From: Lewinellaceae bacterium
GTDB lineage: Bacteria > Bacteroidota > Bacteroidia > Chitinophagales > Saprospiraceae
DNA: 64,000 bases
Direction: 5' to 3'
Assembly: GCA_016719605.1 (NCBI GenBank)
Contig: JADJYW010000016.1
Location: forward strand, 131,261-195,260
How positions within the stretch are numbered: position 1 is the first letter of the stretch; each line of letters opens with the position of its first letter. Positions 1 to 8,738 of the stretch are shown here, one piece after another. Below the pieces are notes generated by a model. That model was not told the origin of the DNA, ran no database searches, and worked only from the letters and a program-made list of their open reading frames with translations. Both the position numbers and the translations under genes were made by a program.

Positions 1-1135
1 CAATCTGGCCCCCGGTGTCTATACCTGCACGGTCATAGACGAAAGCAATAAGCCGCACCAGTGCCCGATAGCCACGATCGGCTCGCAGTCCCAACTCGCG
101 GTCACCAATGTGAATGTGCTCTCGGACTACAACGGTTTCGAGGTGAGTGGCGCTACGGTGTGCGACGGTAGTGCGGCCGTGGTTTTTTCCGGCCAGTCGG
201 GCACCACGAGCGTGGCATGGAGCAACGGCGTGGCGAGCGAGACAAACAATACCCTTTGTGGCGGCGATTACGCAGTGACGGTGACCGACCAGTTGGGTTG
301 TACGGCCGTTTGGCAGGGCGAGCTTAGTTCTCCGCCGTCTGTAACCGGTAGCGCCAGCATTTTGAGTGATTACAACGGCTACGGCGTGAGCTGCGACACT
401 TACTGCGATGGTGAAGTCAGCGTATCCGCTGTGGGTGGCGTACCGCCTTACCGCATCAGCTGGCCCACCGGTCAGGTAGATGCCAACGTGCCGCTCGGCG
501 GCACCTCGCAGGCCAATCAGCTCTGTGGTGGCGAGTACAAGGTGACGATTACCGACAAAAACGACGTGGTCGTGGTCTATACCTTTTCCGTCAGTGAGCC
601 GGACCCGCTGGTGTTCGAGTTTGCTTCCATTGCACCGGAAACCTTCACATTGTGCGACGGCGAAGTGATCGCCTCGGTGCCTGCCGGCGCCGGCGACCTC
701 AATCTGACCTGGTCTACCGATGCCGGCAAAAACGGGGAAGGCCCGCGTGCCGAAGACCTGTGTGCCGGTGAATTGGTCTCCTTTGTGGTTCAGGATCAAA
801 ACGGTTGTACGGGCGTAGGTCAGTTTCAGGTACCTTATCCCAACGACGGTTGCTTGCAAGTACGCCCGGTTGTCACGCCCGGCTCAGCCGACGGCAAAAA
901 TGACTACACGCTGATCACCTGCATCGAGGACTATCCGCAAAACACCTTCGAAGTGTACAACCGCTGGGGCCAGTTGGTTTATCAAACCACTGGCTACAAC
1001 AACGGCAGCAACCGCTGGGAAGGCCTTACCCCGGGCGGCCAACTCCTGCCCGACGGCGTGTACTTCTTTGTACTCAAATTTGAAGACGCCGGCGAGGGCC
1101 GCCAGGTAAAAGGATACATCAATCTGCTCCGCTAA
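1..1135 (+). CDS. SprB-repeat adhesin-like protein with type B T9SS sorting domain (5' end outside window)
   Basis: The frame is open from the first bases of the window, so the N-terminus lies upstream; about 378 residues are visible. They contain at least three modules of roughly 85-100 residues with the pattern SDYNG(F/Y).VS...CDG followed by LCGG.Y.VT(I/V)TD, which is the SprB-repeat pattern of secreted gliding and adhesion proteins. The last ~95 residues (VRPVVTPGSADGKNDY, then FEVYNRWGQLVYQ, then DGVYFFVLKF) form the gliding-motility-associated C-terminal domain (CHU_C type), the type B signal for the type IX secretion system. The product should be exported by T9SS and held at the cell surface. 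The porP/sprF-like gene follows 127 bp downstream, a pairing common in Bacteroidota, where the PorP-like protein assists secretion or anchoring of its adhesin. The ligand cannot be inferred. Confidence 0.9.
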   Translation, partial: NLAPGVYTCTVIDESNKPHQCPIATIGSQSQLAVTNVNVLSDYNGFEVSGATVCDGSAAVVFSGQSGTTSVAWSNGVASETNNTLCGGDYAVTVTDQLGCTAVWQGELSSPPSVTGSASILSDYNGYGVSCDTYCDGEVSVSAVGGVPPYRISWPTGQVDANVPLGGTSQANQLCGGEYKVTITDKNDVVVVYTFSVSEPDPLVFEFASIAPETFTLCDGEVIASVPAGAGDLNLTWSTDAGKNGEGPRAEDLCAGELVSFVVQDQNGCTGVGQFQVPYPNDGCLQVRPVVTPGSADGKNDYTLITCIEDYPQNTFEVYNRWGQLVYQTTGYNNGSNRWEGLTPGGQLLPDGVYFFVLKFEDAGEGRQVKGYINLLR

Positions 1136-1148
1136 CGGCTGTTTCGGA

Positions 1149-1208
1149 TGTCTTGTACATGCAGTATGAACCGGTTTTCTGTCCGCTCAAAATCGCATGT
1201 ACAAGACA
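1149..1208. repeat. Inverted repeat between the adhesin and porP
   Basis: Two perfect 14-base arms (1149-1162 and 1195-1208, TGTCTTGTACATGC and its complement) are separated by 32 bases. The dyad starts 14 bases after the adhesin stop codon and ends 53 bases before the porP start. There is no T-run, so it is not a standard terminator; it could be a processing or attenuation hairpin that sets the adhesin:porP ratio, or a member of an extragenic dyad family. Confidence 0.6.
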
Positions 1209-1261
1209 CCCGTGGCAACCCACAGTTAACACCTTCATCAATTCCCATCCATCGATTTATT

Positions 1262-2218
1262 ATGAAAAAGGTACTCTACACCCTGATATTCGGCCTGTTT
1301 ACATTGGCCGCCACGGCACAAGAACACGCCGTTTATTCCCAATACCAGGTTTTTCCCAACCTGATTAACCCCGGCGTAGCAGGTTTTGACAACAAACACC
1401 TGTTTCTGGTGAACGCCCGCAGCAGCTGGTCCAGTTTCCCCGGTTCGCCGACAACCTACACGTTTTTGTACAACGGGCCGGTCGGCGACAAACTCGGTCT
1501 GGGCGGCAGTGTTTATTCCGAAAAAATTGGTGCGCAGACGGTGACGCGTGTGCAAGGCATCTACTCCTTCCGCTTTCAGGTACAACGCGCCGAGTTCGGG
1601 CTTGGCCTGACCACGGAATTTCTCCGCCGGCGCATCTCGGGCGATGTCCTGAGCAACCCCATCGTGGATACTGGCGACGGCGTGCTGGAAGGCGCGGTGG
1701 ACGGACAGCGGTTGTTCACATCGTCTTTCGGCGTGCATGCTTTGTTCGACAAAAAGGTATTCGCCAGTTTGGTGTTGCCATCGGCTATACGCGCCCGCCT
1801 CGACGAAATTCCGCTCGATGACCCGCGCACCGAAAGTGGCTCGGGCATCCAGTACTATATTTTTCAGCTCGGTACCATCGTGGATATTCCGAAGCACAAC
1901 TTCCAGTTGGTACCTTCCATCGCCATTCGCAACGTGCGCGACGTGCCTTTTCAGGTGGACTTGAATCTGCAAGGCCGCTTTTTGGATGAAAAACTCATCG
2001 CAGGCCTTACTTACCGCCCCAATTCCGGCGGCTCTATGGCCTTCCTGCTCGGCACCAAGTACAACAACTTTAACCTGTTTTATACCTACGACGTATCGTT
2101 CGGCCCCTTCCAGCAGTACAGCAATGGCTCGCATGAATTCACCGCAGCGTACACGTTGGCACGCAAAAAGCCGCGTGTGCCGCTGGAAAACACAAATTTG
2201 TACCAGCAGGGACAGTAA
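1262..2218 (+). CDS. PorP/SprF family type IX secretion membrane protein
   Basis: 318 residues. The ATG at 1262 was chosen because it gives a clean signal peptide (MKKVLYTLIFGLFTLAATAQ); the open frame upstream runs through the inverted repeat. The mature protein begins with the family hallmark YSQYQVFPNLINPGVAG, followed by alternating hydrophobic strands expected of an outer-membrane beta-barrel of the PorP/SprF family. Members pair with T9SS cargo bearing type B sorting domains and are thought to help secrete or attach that cargo; the gene directly upstream encodes exactly such a cargo. Likely co-transcribed with it. The specific partner assignment rests on gene order alone. Confidence 0.92.
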   Translation: MKKVLYTLIFGLFTLAATAQEHAVYSQYQVFPNLINPGVAGFDNKHLFLVNARSSWSSFPGSPTTYTFLYNGPVGDKLGLGGSVYSEKIGAQTVTRVQGIYSFRFQVQRAEFGLGLTTEFLRRRISGDVLSNPIVDTGDGVLEGAVDGQRLFTSSFGVHALFDKKVFASLVLPSAIRARLDEIPLDDPRTESGSGIQYYIFQLGTIVDIPKHNFQLVPSIAIRNVRDVPFQVDLNLQGRFLDEKLIAGLTYRPNSGGSMAFLLGTKYNNFNLFYTYDVSFGPFQQYSNGSHEFTAAYTLARKKPRVPLENTNLYQQGQ

Positions 2219-2281
2219 GGGTTGAGGGGGTTGGAAGGTTAGAAGGTTGGAGGGTTGGAGGGTTTCTGGTTGGAGGGTTAA
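2219..2281. repeat. Short tandem repeat (GGTTGGAAGGTTAGAAGG type) between convergent genes
   Basis: A G- and T-rich run of imperfect 7-8 base units (GGTTGGA, GGTTAGA) ending in GGTTTCTGGTTGGAGGG, the same unit that is amplified at 24.25-24.37 kb. It lies after the porP stop and 113 bases from the psuG stop. Unlike the copies at 13.6, 24.3, 36.1 and 41.9 kb it is not next to a start codon. Confidence 0.75.
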
Positions 2282-2393
2282 TTAAAAATTGTGGCAGTTG
2301 ATTTTCAACGGTACGCTGCATTCAGAAAAATTGTCTTTAACAATTGGTTTTTGGGATTGGCCTTTCCGCGAAACGTCGCTGGAGGGGTTTTTT

Positions 2394-3329
2394 TTATGGT
2401 TGGGCGTGGGCGGTTTGTGCCGAGTACGCCCGCGCGATTTCTGCGGCCAGCCGGGCGTTGTTGCACACCAGTTCGATATTGGCTTCCAGGCTTTCCCCGC
2501 CGGTCAGTTGCTCCATGCGGGCGAGCAAAAAGGGCGTGATGGCCTTGCCTTTTACCTGTATTTGTTCGGCCTCGGCGAGGGCCTGGGAAATTGCTTTTTC
2601 CATGACGGCGGCATCCAGCGCATATTCGGCGGGTATCGGGTTGGCTATGACGACCCCGCCCCGGAGGTCCAGCCCCCATTTTATGTGTAACAGCCGGGCA
2701 ACAGCCTCTGGCGTTTCCATGCGATAGTCCACGGAGAAACCGCTTTTTCGGGTATAAAATGCCGGCAGTTCATGGGTTTGGTAGCCGAGTACCGGCACGC
2801 CGAGGGTTTCGAGGTATTCGAGCGTAAGGCCGAGATCGAGGATACTTTTGGCGCCGGCGCACACCACAGCCACGGGCGTTTGGGCCAGTTCCTGCAAATC
2901 CGCCGAAATATCCATACTCGTGGCCGCTCCCCGGTGTACGCCGCCGATGCCGCCGGTGGCAAACAAACGTATGCCGGCGAGATGCGCCACTAGCATGGTG
3001 GACGCCACCGTGGTGGCGCCGCTCAGCCCCTGGCTCAGCAGGTACGCGATATCCCGCCGGCTGGTTTTGGGGATCGTGGCGCCGGCCCGGGCGATCCGTT
3101 CGATCTCGTCGGTACCCAGTCCGGCCCGGAGCCGGCCGTCCAGAATGGCGCAAGTGGCGGGCACGGCGCCGGCCGATCGGACGGTTTGCGCCACCCGCAG
3201 AGCGGTTTCCATATTTTTGGGATAGGGCATGCCGTGGGCAATAATGGTACTTTCCAACGCTACAACAGGGCGCCCGGCCTCCAGGGCTGCGCGGACTTCC
3301 GGGGAGACGGTCAGGTAGTTTTGCAACAT
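2394..3329 (-). CDS. psuG: Pseudouridine-5'-phosphate glycosidase
   Basis: 311 residues, usual family length. PsuG reversibly cleaves pseudouridine 5'-phosphate to uracil and ribose 5-phosphate in the cytosol. The signature segments are all present: VALESTIIAHGMPYPKN with the conserved Glu (residue 26), GGIGGVHRGA with the conserved His, MDISADL with the conserved Asp, and CAGAKSILDL with the lysine that forms the ribosyl adduct in characterised enzymes. The usual partner kinase psuK is not adjacent, so pseudouridine phosphorylation must be encoded elsewhere or the substrate arrives already phosphorylated. The gene appears monocistronic and converges with porP. No signal peptide. Confidence 0.95.
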   Translation of the reverse strand: MLQNYLTVSPEVRAALEAGRPVVALESTIIAHGMPYPKNMETALRVAQTVRSAGAVPATCAILDGRLRAGLGTDEIERIARAGATIPKTSRRDIAYLLSQGLSGATTVASTMLVAHLAGIRLFATGGIGGVHRGAATSMDISADLQELAQTPVAVVCAGAKSILDLGLTLEYLETLGVPVLGYQTHELPAFYTRKSGFSVDYRMETPEAVARLLHIKWGLDLRGGVVIANPIPAEYALDAAVMEKAISQALAEAEQIQVKGKAITPFLLARMEQLTGGESLEANIELVCNNARLAAEIARAYSAQTAHAQP

Positions 3330-3396
3330 CGTTTATCGCGTTTGAGAGTGTTCAATAAAGTGTGTCAATGGTACTTTGATCAACCTTGAAACGCCC

Positions 3397-3428
3397 AGAC
3401 TTTCCGGCTTTTTAAACCTGGAAAGTCT
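3397..3428. repeat. Extragenic dyad (AGACTTTCC / GGAAAGTCT)
   Basis: Perfect 9-base arms at 3397-3405 and 3420-3428, partly extended by CCGG/CCTGG, around an AT-rich centre (CTTTTTAAA). It sits in the divergent region between psuG and the TPR membrane protein gene. Apart from this dyad and the promoter-like element at 3591, I see no gene or other structure in 3330-3627. Confidence 0.6.
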
Positions 3429-3590
3429 AATGCCCGGTAGTGTGCTCCGCTGCAACCGGTCTTCAAAAACTCCCATCGCACGAACCGCCATAAAAGTCGC
3501 ATTTCTCTACCGACACCGGCCGGACTATTTTTTTTAAAAGTCAGGTTCCTGCGGGGCTGACAATAGCGGCGTTTCGGTACCGAAAAATGC

Positions 3591-3598
3591 TATTTTTG
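3591..3598 (+). promoter_or_regulatory. Putative -7 promoter element (TATTTTTG)
   Basis: Matches the Bacteroidota primary-sigma -7 consensus TAnnTTTG, 29 bases upstream of the start at 3628. No convincing -33 TTG element was identified. Confidence 0.45.
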
Positions 3599-3627
3599 CC
3601 GCTCAAATACAGCATCCCTCGTCAAGC

Positions 3628-5652
3628 ATGGCAAAAAAGAACATACCCAACCGCCCGCAACCCAAATCCCAGGCGCAAGCAAACAAACCCGCCAAAGCCA
3701 CCCGTTCGCAAACAACTTCCGCCAGTCGCTGGGAGCCGGCTGGCTGGCTGCGCTGGGCGCTCATCGCCATGGCTGTCACGGCTGCTTGCTACCTGCCTAC
3801 GCTATCCCACAAACTCGTGAACTGGGACGATGACCCCAACATCACCGAGAACCCGAACCTGATACATATTGACGGCGAGAGCTTGCGCAACATCTTCGAT
3901 ATCGAAAAAGGCGCGGTGATCGGGAACTACAACCCGTTGCCCATTTTTACTTTTTACTTAGAAAAATGGGCCACCGGCGAGTTCAACACCACACTCATTC
4001 ACTTCAACAATCTGGTGCTCCACCTGCTCACCCTCTTTTTCGCGATGCGGCTCCTGTTGCACATGGGTATCGGTATCGGCGGGGCTTTTATCGGCGGGTT
4101 ACTATTCGGCATACACCCCATGCGGGTCGAATCGGTCGCCTGGGCCACCGAGCGCAAAGACGTGCTTTTCGCCGTATTTTTCTTTGCCGCCCTCATGTAC
4201 TATGTGCGCTGGATCAAGACCGAAGAAAGCGGTAAACGGACGACCCTGTACATCGGCATGCTCGTGCTGGCTATTCTGTCGGGCTTTTCCAAAGTACAGG
4301 CGGTGACGCTGCCGTTGTCCATGCTTGCGCTGGACTACTGGTTCCGGCGACCCATCAGTTTCAAATTGATTGTAGAAAAAACGCCCTTCTGGCTGGTATC
4401 TATGGCCTTTGGCGTGATCAACCTCTACACCCTGAAACAGGCAGGCTCTACCGAGGATGAGGTCACCAACTTCAACTTTCTGGATCGCCTGTGCATCGGG
4501 GCATACTCGTTCTGCGTGTACCTGTACAAGTTGTTCGTCCCGCACCCCATGTCGCCCCTGTACCCGTATCCGAAGCCGCTACCGATCTGGGTGTACTTGT
4601 CGCCCATTCTCTTTTTCGCGGTCTGGTACGCCATTTACCGTTTCTGGAAACAGGACAAGCGGATGTGGGTGTTCGGTACGCTGTTTTTCTTTTTCAATGT
4701 GATGTTCCTCTTGCAGGTATTTGGCGCGGGCCAGGGCTTTTTGGCCGACCGCTTCACATACGTGCCCTATTTCGGCTTTTTTGCAATTGCCGGGTGGCTG
4801 TACCACACCTACGCCACGGACAACCCGAAGCTGCGCGGTAACCTGAATGTTGCAGCCGGCATCGTTTTCGCCATTTTTGCCGTTTGGACGGTTCGCCAGA
4901 TCGGTATTTGGGAAAACGGCGGCACCTTGTGGACACACGTGATGAAATACGAGAGCGACAAAAACTCCTTGCCGTACTGGAATCGCGGGCAGTATTTGCG
5001 TGGGCAGGGCAATTACGATGCTGCCCTCCAGGACTACAACAAAGCGATCAGCATTGAGCCGAAAAACGCGGAACTGCACAACAGTCGGGGCAAAACGCAC
5101 TTCGACATGGCTATGGGTGGCAAATTCAAGGGCCGGGAGGCCGAATTGACACAAAAAGCCATTGCAGACTTCAACGAAGGGTTGAGCAAGCCCAACCTGA
5201 AGCCCAAAACAAAGTCCGAGATGCTGATCAATCGGGGCGCCGCTCTGGCTTCATCGGGCAACCTGGACGAAGCCCTTCGGGACCTGAACGAGGGTGTGGC
5301 TCTCGCGCCCACCAACAAAAATGGCTACCTGAACCGCTCGCTGGTATATTTCACCAAGCAGCGCTACGACCTTGCCATCGGGGACTACTCCGAGTACCTC
5401 AAACTTGATCCTTATGCTGCCAATATCTGGTACGAAAGGGGCATGCTGCGCCGCACCCTGGGTTCTCCGAAAGAAGCACTGTCCGACCTGAACCGGTCGC
5501 TTGAACTGGACCCGAACCTCGGCATCGCATACCTGGAGCGTGGCCGTGTACATGCCATATTGAGGAACACCGCCGCTGCGCAACAAGACTACCAGCGCGC
5601 GCAGCAGTTTGGTTTTCAAATACAGCAGTACGATCTGGATTTGCTGAAGTAG
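3628..5652 (+). CDS. TMTC-like multipass membrane protein with C-terminal TPR repeats
   Basis: 674 residues. A basic, proline-rich N-terminus (about 1-45) precedes a hydrophobic region with roughly ten predicted membrane helices (about 47-420), then TPR repeats from about 440 to the end (for example YWNRGQYLRGQGNYDAALQD and LNRSLELDPNLGIAYLERG). The first luminal/periplasmic loop holds NWDDDPNI and the next region HPMRVESVAWATERKDVL, both typical of bacterial relatives of the TMTC/GT-C protein O-mannosyltransferase-like family. By family this may be a polyprenyl-phosphate-sugar-dependent glycosyltransferase in the inner membrane, but activity is unproven for most bacterial members. Stand-alone gene downstream of a TATTTTTG element. 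Confidence 0.8.
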   Translation: MAKKNIPNRPQPKSQAQANKPAKATRSQTTSASRWEPAGWLRWALIAMAVTAACYLPTLSHKLVNWDDDPNITENPNLIHIDGESLRNIFDIEKGAVIGNYNPLPIFTFYLEKWATGEFNTTLIHFNNLVLHLLTLFFAMRLLLHMGIGIGGAFIGGLLFGIHPMRVESVAWATERKDVLFAVFFFAALMYYVRWIKTEESGKRTTLYIGMLVLAILSGFSKVQAVTLPLSMLALDYWFRRPISFKLIVEKTPFWLVSMAFGVINLYTLKQAGSTEDEVTNFNFLDRLCIGAYSFCVYLYKLFVPHPMSPLYPYPKPLPIWVYLSPILFFAVWYAIYRFWKQDKRMWVFGTLFFFFNVMFLLQVFGAGQGFLADRFTYVPYFGFFAIAGWLYHTYATDNPKLRGNLNVAAGIVFAIFAVWTVRQIGIWENGGTLWTHVMKYESDKNSLPYWNRGQYLRGQGNYDAALQDYNKAISIEPKNAELHNSRGKTHFDMAMGGKFKGREAELTQKAIADFNEGLSKPNLKPKTKSEMLINRGAALASSGNLDEALRDLNEGVALAPTNKNGYLNRSLVYFTKQRYDLAIGDYSEYLKLDPYAANIWYERGMLRRTLGSPKEALSDLNRSLELDPNLGIAYLERGRVHAILRNTAAAQQDYQRAQQFGFQIQQYDLDLLK

Positions 5653-5661
5653 AAGAAATTC

Positions 5662-6618
5662 TTACTTCACCCGGAAGTCAAACGTGATGGTTCCGCACTG
5701 TTCGGCTGCATCGGATGCTGCAAAGCGGTACTTCCTGGCCCAACCCTCGGCTTTGCTACGCAGGACGCTGTCGGTGGTTGTGGAGCCGAGTTGGGTATAG
5801 TTTGCGGACGAAACGGAGCCATCGCTGCGAACGCAGACACGAACGGCCACGCGGCCGGTGTTTTGCGTGTCGTCCACCATTTGGGGCCGACCGACCACCC
5901 GCCGCCCCGAAAGACCGCCGCCGATGGATTCGCCTACGCCGGAGCCGTCGCCGCCACCGGATCCGGTGCCCGTACCGGCAGTACCACCTGGATTGTTGCC
6001 TGTGCCACCGGGTTGGCCCTGGTTGCCGGATGTCCCGGTGTTGCCCTGGCCGGTTCCTGTTGCGCCTTGTTTGCCAAATGCTCCTCCAAAAGTGCCTTTT
6101 TTCTTGTCGCGTTCTTCCTGTTCCTTGCGCTGACGCTCTTGTTCGGCAGCGATGCGCTGCTGTTCGGCGGCGCGCTGGGCGGCTTGTTCCTGTTTGCGGC
6201 GATCGTCCTCTTGCTGTTGCCGGCGTTTCGCATCTTCTTGTGTACGGCGTAAGGCTGCGGCATCGGGATCGGTGGAAGTAGGTGTATTGGTGGCCGCCGG
6301 GGTGGATGCTTTGGGCGGTGGAGTGGTTTTAGCCGGCGGCGTAGAGGGCGCGGGTTTTTCCGCGGGAGTGGTGCTGCTCGGGTCGTCCATCTGTTGGCCC
6401 ACAGGAGCCGGATTTTGGCCTTGACCTTTGTCGGGCGTGCCGGCAGCGGCATTGCTGCCACCGCCACCCCAGTCAATGACGATGGGAGGTGTTTCCAATG
6501 CCGGTTTTTTTACGGTGATTTGCATGAATAAAAGCAGCGCCAGCAGAATCGCGTGCAAAATTACGCTGATCAGGGCGGCTCTGGTTCTATCTTCCTCTTT
6601 GTGGGCAACGGCTTTCAT
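5662..6618 (-). CDS. TonB/TolA-like energy-transducing protein
   Basis: 318 residues. A short cytosolic N-terminus and one membrane anchor (about residues 15-34) are followed by a Pro/Thr-rich segment, a highly charged Q/E/R-rich helix (about 115-175), a Gly/Thr/Gln-rich linker and a compact C-terminal domain (about 235-318, RVAVRVCVRSDGSVSSANY...). This is the TonB/TolA plan: the protein spans the periplasm and couples proton-motive force from ExbB/ExbD to the outer membrane. The charged central helix is more TolA-like than TonB-like. It is the last gene of an exbB-exbD-tonB cluster read on the minus strand, consistent with a TolQ-TolR-TolA or TonB system; the two cannot be separated here. 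Confidence 0.85.
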   Translation of the reverse strand: MKAVAHKEEDRTRAALISVILHAILLALLLFMQITVKKPALETPPIVIDWGGGGSNAAAGTPDKGQGQNPAPVGQQMDDPSSTTPAEKPAPSTPPAKTTPPPKASTPAATNTPTSTDPDAAALRRTQEDAKRRQQQEDDRRKQEQAAQRAAEQQRIAAEQERQRKEQEERDKKKGTFGGAFGKQGATGTGQGNTGTSGNQGQPGGTGNNPGGTAGTGTGSGGGDGSGVGESIGGGLSGRRVVGRPQMVDDTQNTGRVAVRVCVRSDGSVSSANYTQLGSTTTDSVLRSKAEGWARKYRFAASDAAEQCGTITFDFRVK

Positions 6619-6775
6619 TGTTATTGTGCTGTTGGCCGCCGGCTACTGGCCATTGGCCGTTGGTAAGAGACTGTTGTGCTTTGAGACGTTTATCTGTTCT
6701 CCAAAAAGCAAACGTGTTTGACAGGCTTTCCGGGTATTCAAATTGCTCAAAAAAACGACGTTTTTTATTAGAAGC

Positions 6776-7192
6776 CTACTGATCTTCCTGTCGTTCTTCG
6801 GTGGCCAAAATGGTTTTTACTTTCAGCCGGTTGGCAATGTCAAGGATAAAAACCACATAATCCAGCGGTACTGATTTATCTGCAACTACGGTCACGGTGG
6901 AAACCCTGGAGGCATCTTTGGTGGCCCTGATTTTGGCAGACACAGCCGCTTCGAGACTTTCTTTACGCGTTTTTACCCCATCCAGAAAATACTCTCCCTT
7001 GACATTGACGGACACGGCCAGGTCGGGCGAGGCCATGGTTTTGGAGCTGCTGGAGGGGAGCTGCAGGTTCAGGGCATTGGGGGTGACGAATTTGGAAGTA
7101 AGCATGAAAAACATCAACAACAGAAAGATGATGTCAATCATGGCAGCAAGGCTAAAGGCGGGCGTGACGCGCACTCTTCGTTTTAAGCCCAT
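6776..7192 (-). CDS. exbD: ExbD/TolR family biopolymer transport protein
   Basis: 138 residues, normal family length. The basic cytosolic start (MGLKRRVRVTPAF) precedes one membrane helix carrying the conserved aspartate (D20 in SLAAMIDIIFLLLMFF) that takes part in proton conduction, followed by a periplasmic domain ending in DYVVFILDIANRLKVKTI. It acts in the inner membrane with ExbB and the TonB/TolA-like protein. It lies 66 bases after exbB and 157 bases before the tonB-like gene, in the same orientation, so one operon is likely. Confidence 0.93.
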   Translation of the reverse strand: MGLKRRVRVTPAFSLAAMIDIIFLLLMFFMLTSKFVTPNALNLQLPSSSSKTMASPDLAVSVNVKGEYFLDGVKTRKESLEAAVSAKIRATKDASRVSTVTVVADKSVPLDYVVFILDIANRLKVKTILATEERQEDQ

Positions 7193-7258
7193 AATATGAT
7201 CTTGATTGAATGAAGGTGGAGTGGTGGTGGATGGAAAAAATCGAAGGCAAGCCGGACA

Positions 7259-7963
7259 TTACCGCGACGGCTCTTGCAGCAAGTCCATGAATTGCAGCGC
7301 CGTGTATTCCATTTTGTAAACCACTTTGTCCAAATTGGACACCAACAGGTTGTAGCCGGCCATGGCCACGATAGACACAACAAGTCCCATAGCCGTACTG
7401 GTCAATGCCTGATAAATACCGGCAGACAGTACCTGCGGGGTCACATTGTCGGCCGTGGTCATATCCTGGAAGGAGAGAATCAGACCGAGCACGGTGCCCA
7501 GCAGACCGAACATGGGGCCGAGGCCGGAGATAGAGGCCAGCGTGGACAAGTTGCGCTCCAGTTTGAGCAGTTCGAGGTTGCCGACATTTTCGATGGCTTT
7601 ATTGATATCTTCCAGCGGTTTGCCGATGCGGTCGAGTCCCTTTTCCACCATACGCGCCATGGGGGCATCCACACTTTGGCACAGGGCTTTGGCGGCTTGC
7701 AGATTGCCACTTTCCACACTGGCACGAATGCTGTTCATGAAATTCTGGTCCACCCGGCCGGCGCGCTGCATGGTCATGTAGCGCTCGATGATGATATAGA
7801 CAGCTGCAATGGACAGGAATACCAGTATGAAAAACATCACCATGCTGGAGGTAGTATCTCCCAGAAAGGAGTCGAGCAGACTCTTTTGCTCCACTATTTC
7901 GGTATCGGCGGGCTGGATGGATTGCAGGAACCAGAATGCGGCCAACAAGGATTGAAATATCAT
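7259..7963 (-). CDS. exbB: MotA/TolQ/ExbB proton channel family protein
   Basis: 234 residues. There is a hydrophobic N-terminal segment, a membrane helix at about 41-59, a long cytosolic region (about 65-140) and two further helices containing the family signatures GLGPMFGLLGTVLGLILSF and LTSTAMGLVVSIVAM. ExbB/TolQ pentamers form the proton channel that energises TonB or TolA. First gene of the exbB-exbD-tonB/tolA cluster; a TACTTTTG promoter element lies about 66 bases upstream of its start. Confidence 0.93.
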   Translation of the reverse strand: MIFQSLLAAFWFLQSIQPADTEIVEQKSLLDSFLGDTTSSMVMFFILVFLSIAAVYIIIERYMTMQRAGRVDQNFMNSIRASVESGNLQAAKALCQSVDAPMARMVEKGLDRIGKPLEDINKAIENVGNLELLKLERNLSTLASISGLGPMFGLLGTVLGLILSFQDMTTADNVTPQVLSAGIYQALTSTAMGLVVSIVAMAGYNLLVSNLDKVVYKMEYTALQFMDLLQEPSR

Positions 7964-8028
7964 AAAAAAAGGTGTGGTTAGTTAGTAATTGATTGTTTTT
8001 CTGCGTGCTTGCGAACGCCAAAAGTAGC

Positions 8029-8036
8029 GCGTTTTG
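8029..8036 (-). promoter_or_regulatory. Putative -7 promoter element (TACTTTTG) for exbB
   Basis: Minus-strand match to TAnnTTTG, 66 bases upstream of the exbB start codon, correctly oriented for the exbB-exbD-tonB cluster. Confidence 0.45.
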
Positions 8037-8160
8037 TATTTGTCCAGGTGAGACGCCCAACATTTTTGAAACATATCCCTGTATTTGTCCGGGACATTGC
8101 TGGTTGGGAATTGACCCGCGGGCTGGAAACGTGCTCCGTCCGGGAAGCGCCGTCCGGCAC

Positions 8161-8215
8161 GGCATTAAAAACAGGAGCCACTCGCATACGCTGAGGTGGC
8201 TCCTGTTTTAATGCC
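8161..8215. terminator. Strong hairpin with A/T-tailed arms
   Basis: Arms of 21 and 20 bases (8161-8181 and 8196-8215) pair with a single bulged base around a 14-base loop; the core is CAGGAGCCAC/GTGGCTCCTG flanked by A and T runs. On the minus strand it lies 44 bases after the stop of the small ORF at 8260-8352, so it could end that transcript; it also insulates exbB from upstream transcription. Confidence 0.7.
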
Positions 8216-8259
8216 AACGGGAAAAGGAATCGGGGGTAAAATGTGGGGGGTAAAACGTG

Positions 8260-8352
8260 TCAGTGGCGGGAAAGCGCATCCCAGAAGTTGAGCATTCTGG
8301 GCAACGTGCGCACCAATAACAACGCAAGGAGGGTAACGTACAGAATAAGCAT
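8260..8352 (-). CDS. Possible 30-residue single-span membrane peptide
   Basis: An ATG-to-TGA frame of 30 codons reads MLILYVTLLALLLVRTLPRM followed by a short polar tail with a Trp and two basic residues. It is one hydrophobic helix with Arg residues at the cytosolic side, as in small membrane proteins such as regulatory subunits. It sits alone in the otherwise gene-free 7964-8738 stretch, with an AT-rich upstream region (TATAATCT about 20 bases before the ATG) and a strong terminator-like hairpin 44 bases after its stop. That context argues for a transcription unit, but coding status rests on one short frame. No function is proposed. The remainder of this stretch (8353-8738) shows only AT-rich sequence. 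Confidence 0.35.
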   Translation of the reverse strand: MLILYVTLLALLLVRTLPRMLNFWDALSRH

Positions 8353-8738
8353 AGTACAGAAACGGTTTAGATTATAAAAAAAAGAGTGTCTTTCATTCAA
8401 GGCCCGACTAAAATTGCGCCTTAGGCTCAAAGGTGGAAATATTTCAAAAAAAAGTATGCTGTTTTAAAAAAGTTTTTTTTCAAACAGTCTTCCAGCAGCG
8501 TTTGCATTTTTTCAAAAAAAAGATGCTCCCTCCGTTTGAGGGCAAAGCCATACCTTTGGGCCACCTACTTCTATCGTGTGCAAATGTGTTCCTTCGAAGG
8601 TGTGCTGCTGTTCGCCCCACGTTTGTGGCGAGTAGCCCGCCCTTCCGGTGTGCATTTGCACTTCGTTTTTTGGGTTAAATCCAGGCGGAATCCCGAACCC
8701 GACCGCATACACTTTTGATCATTAAAAGTCCTCGGCGT

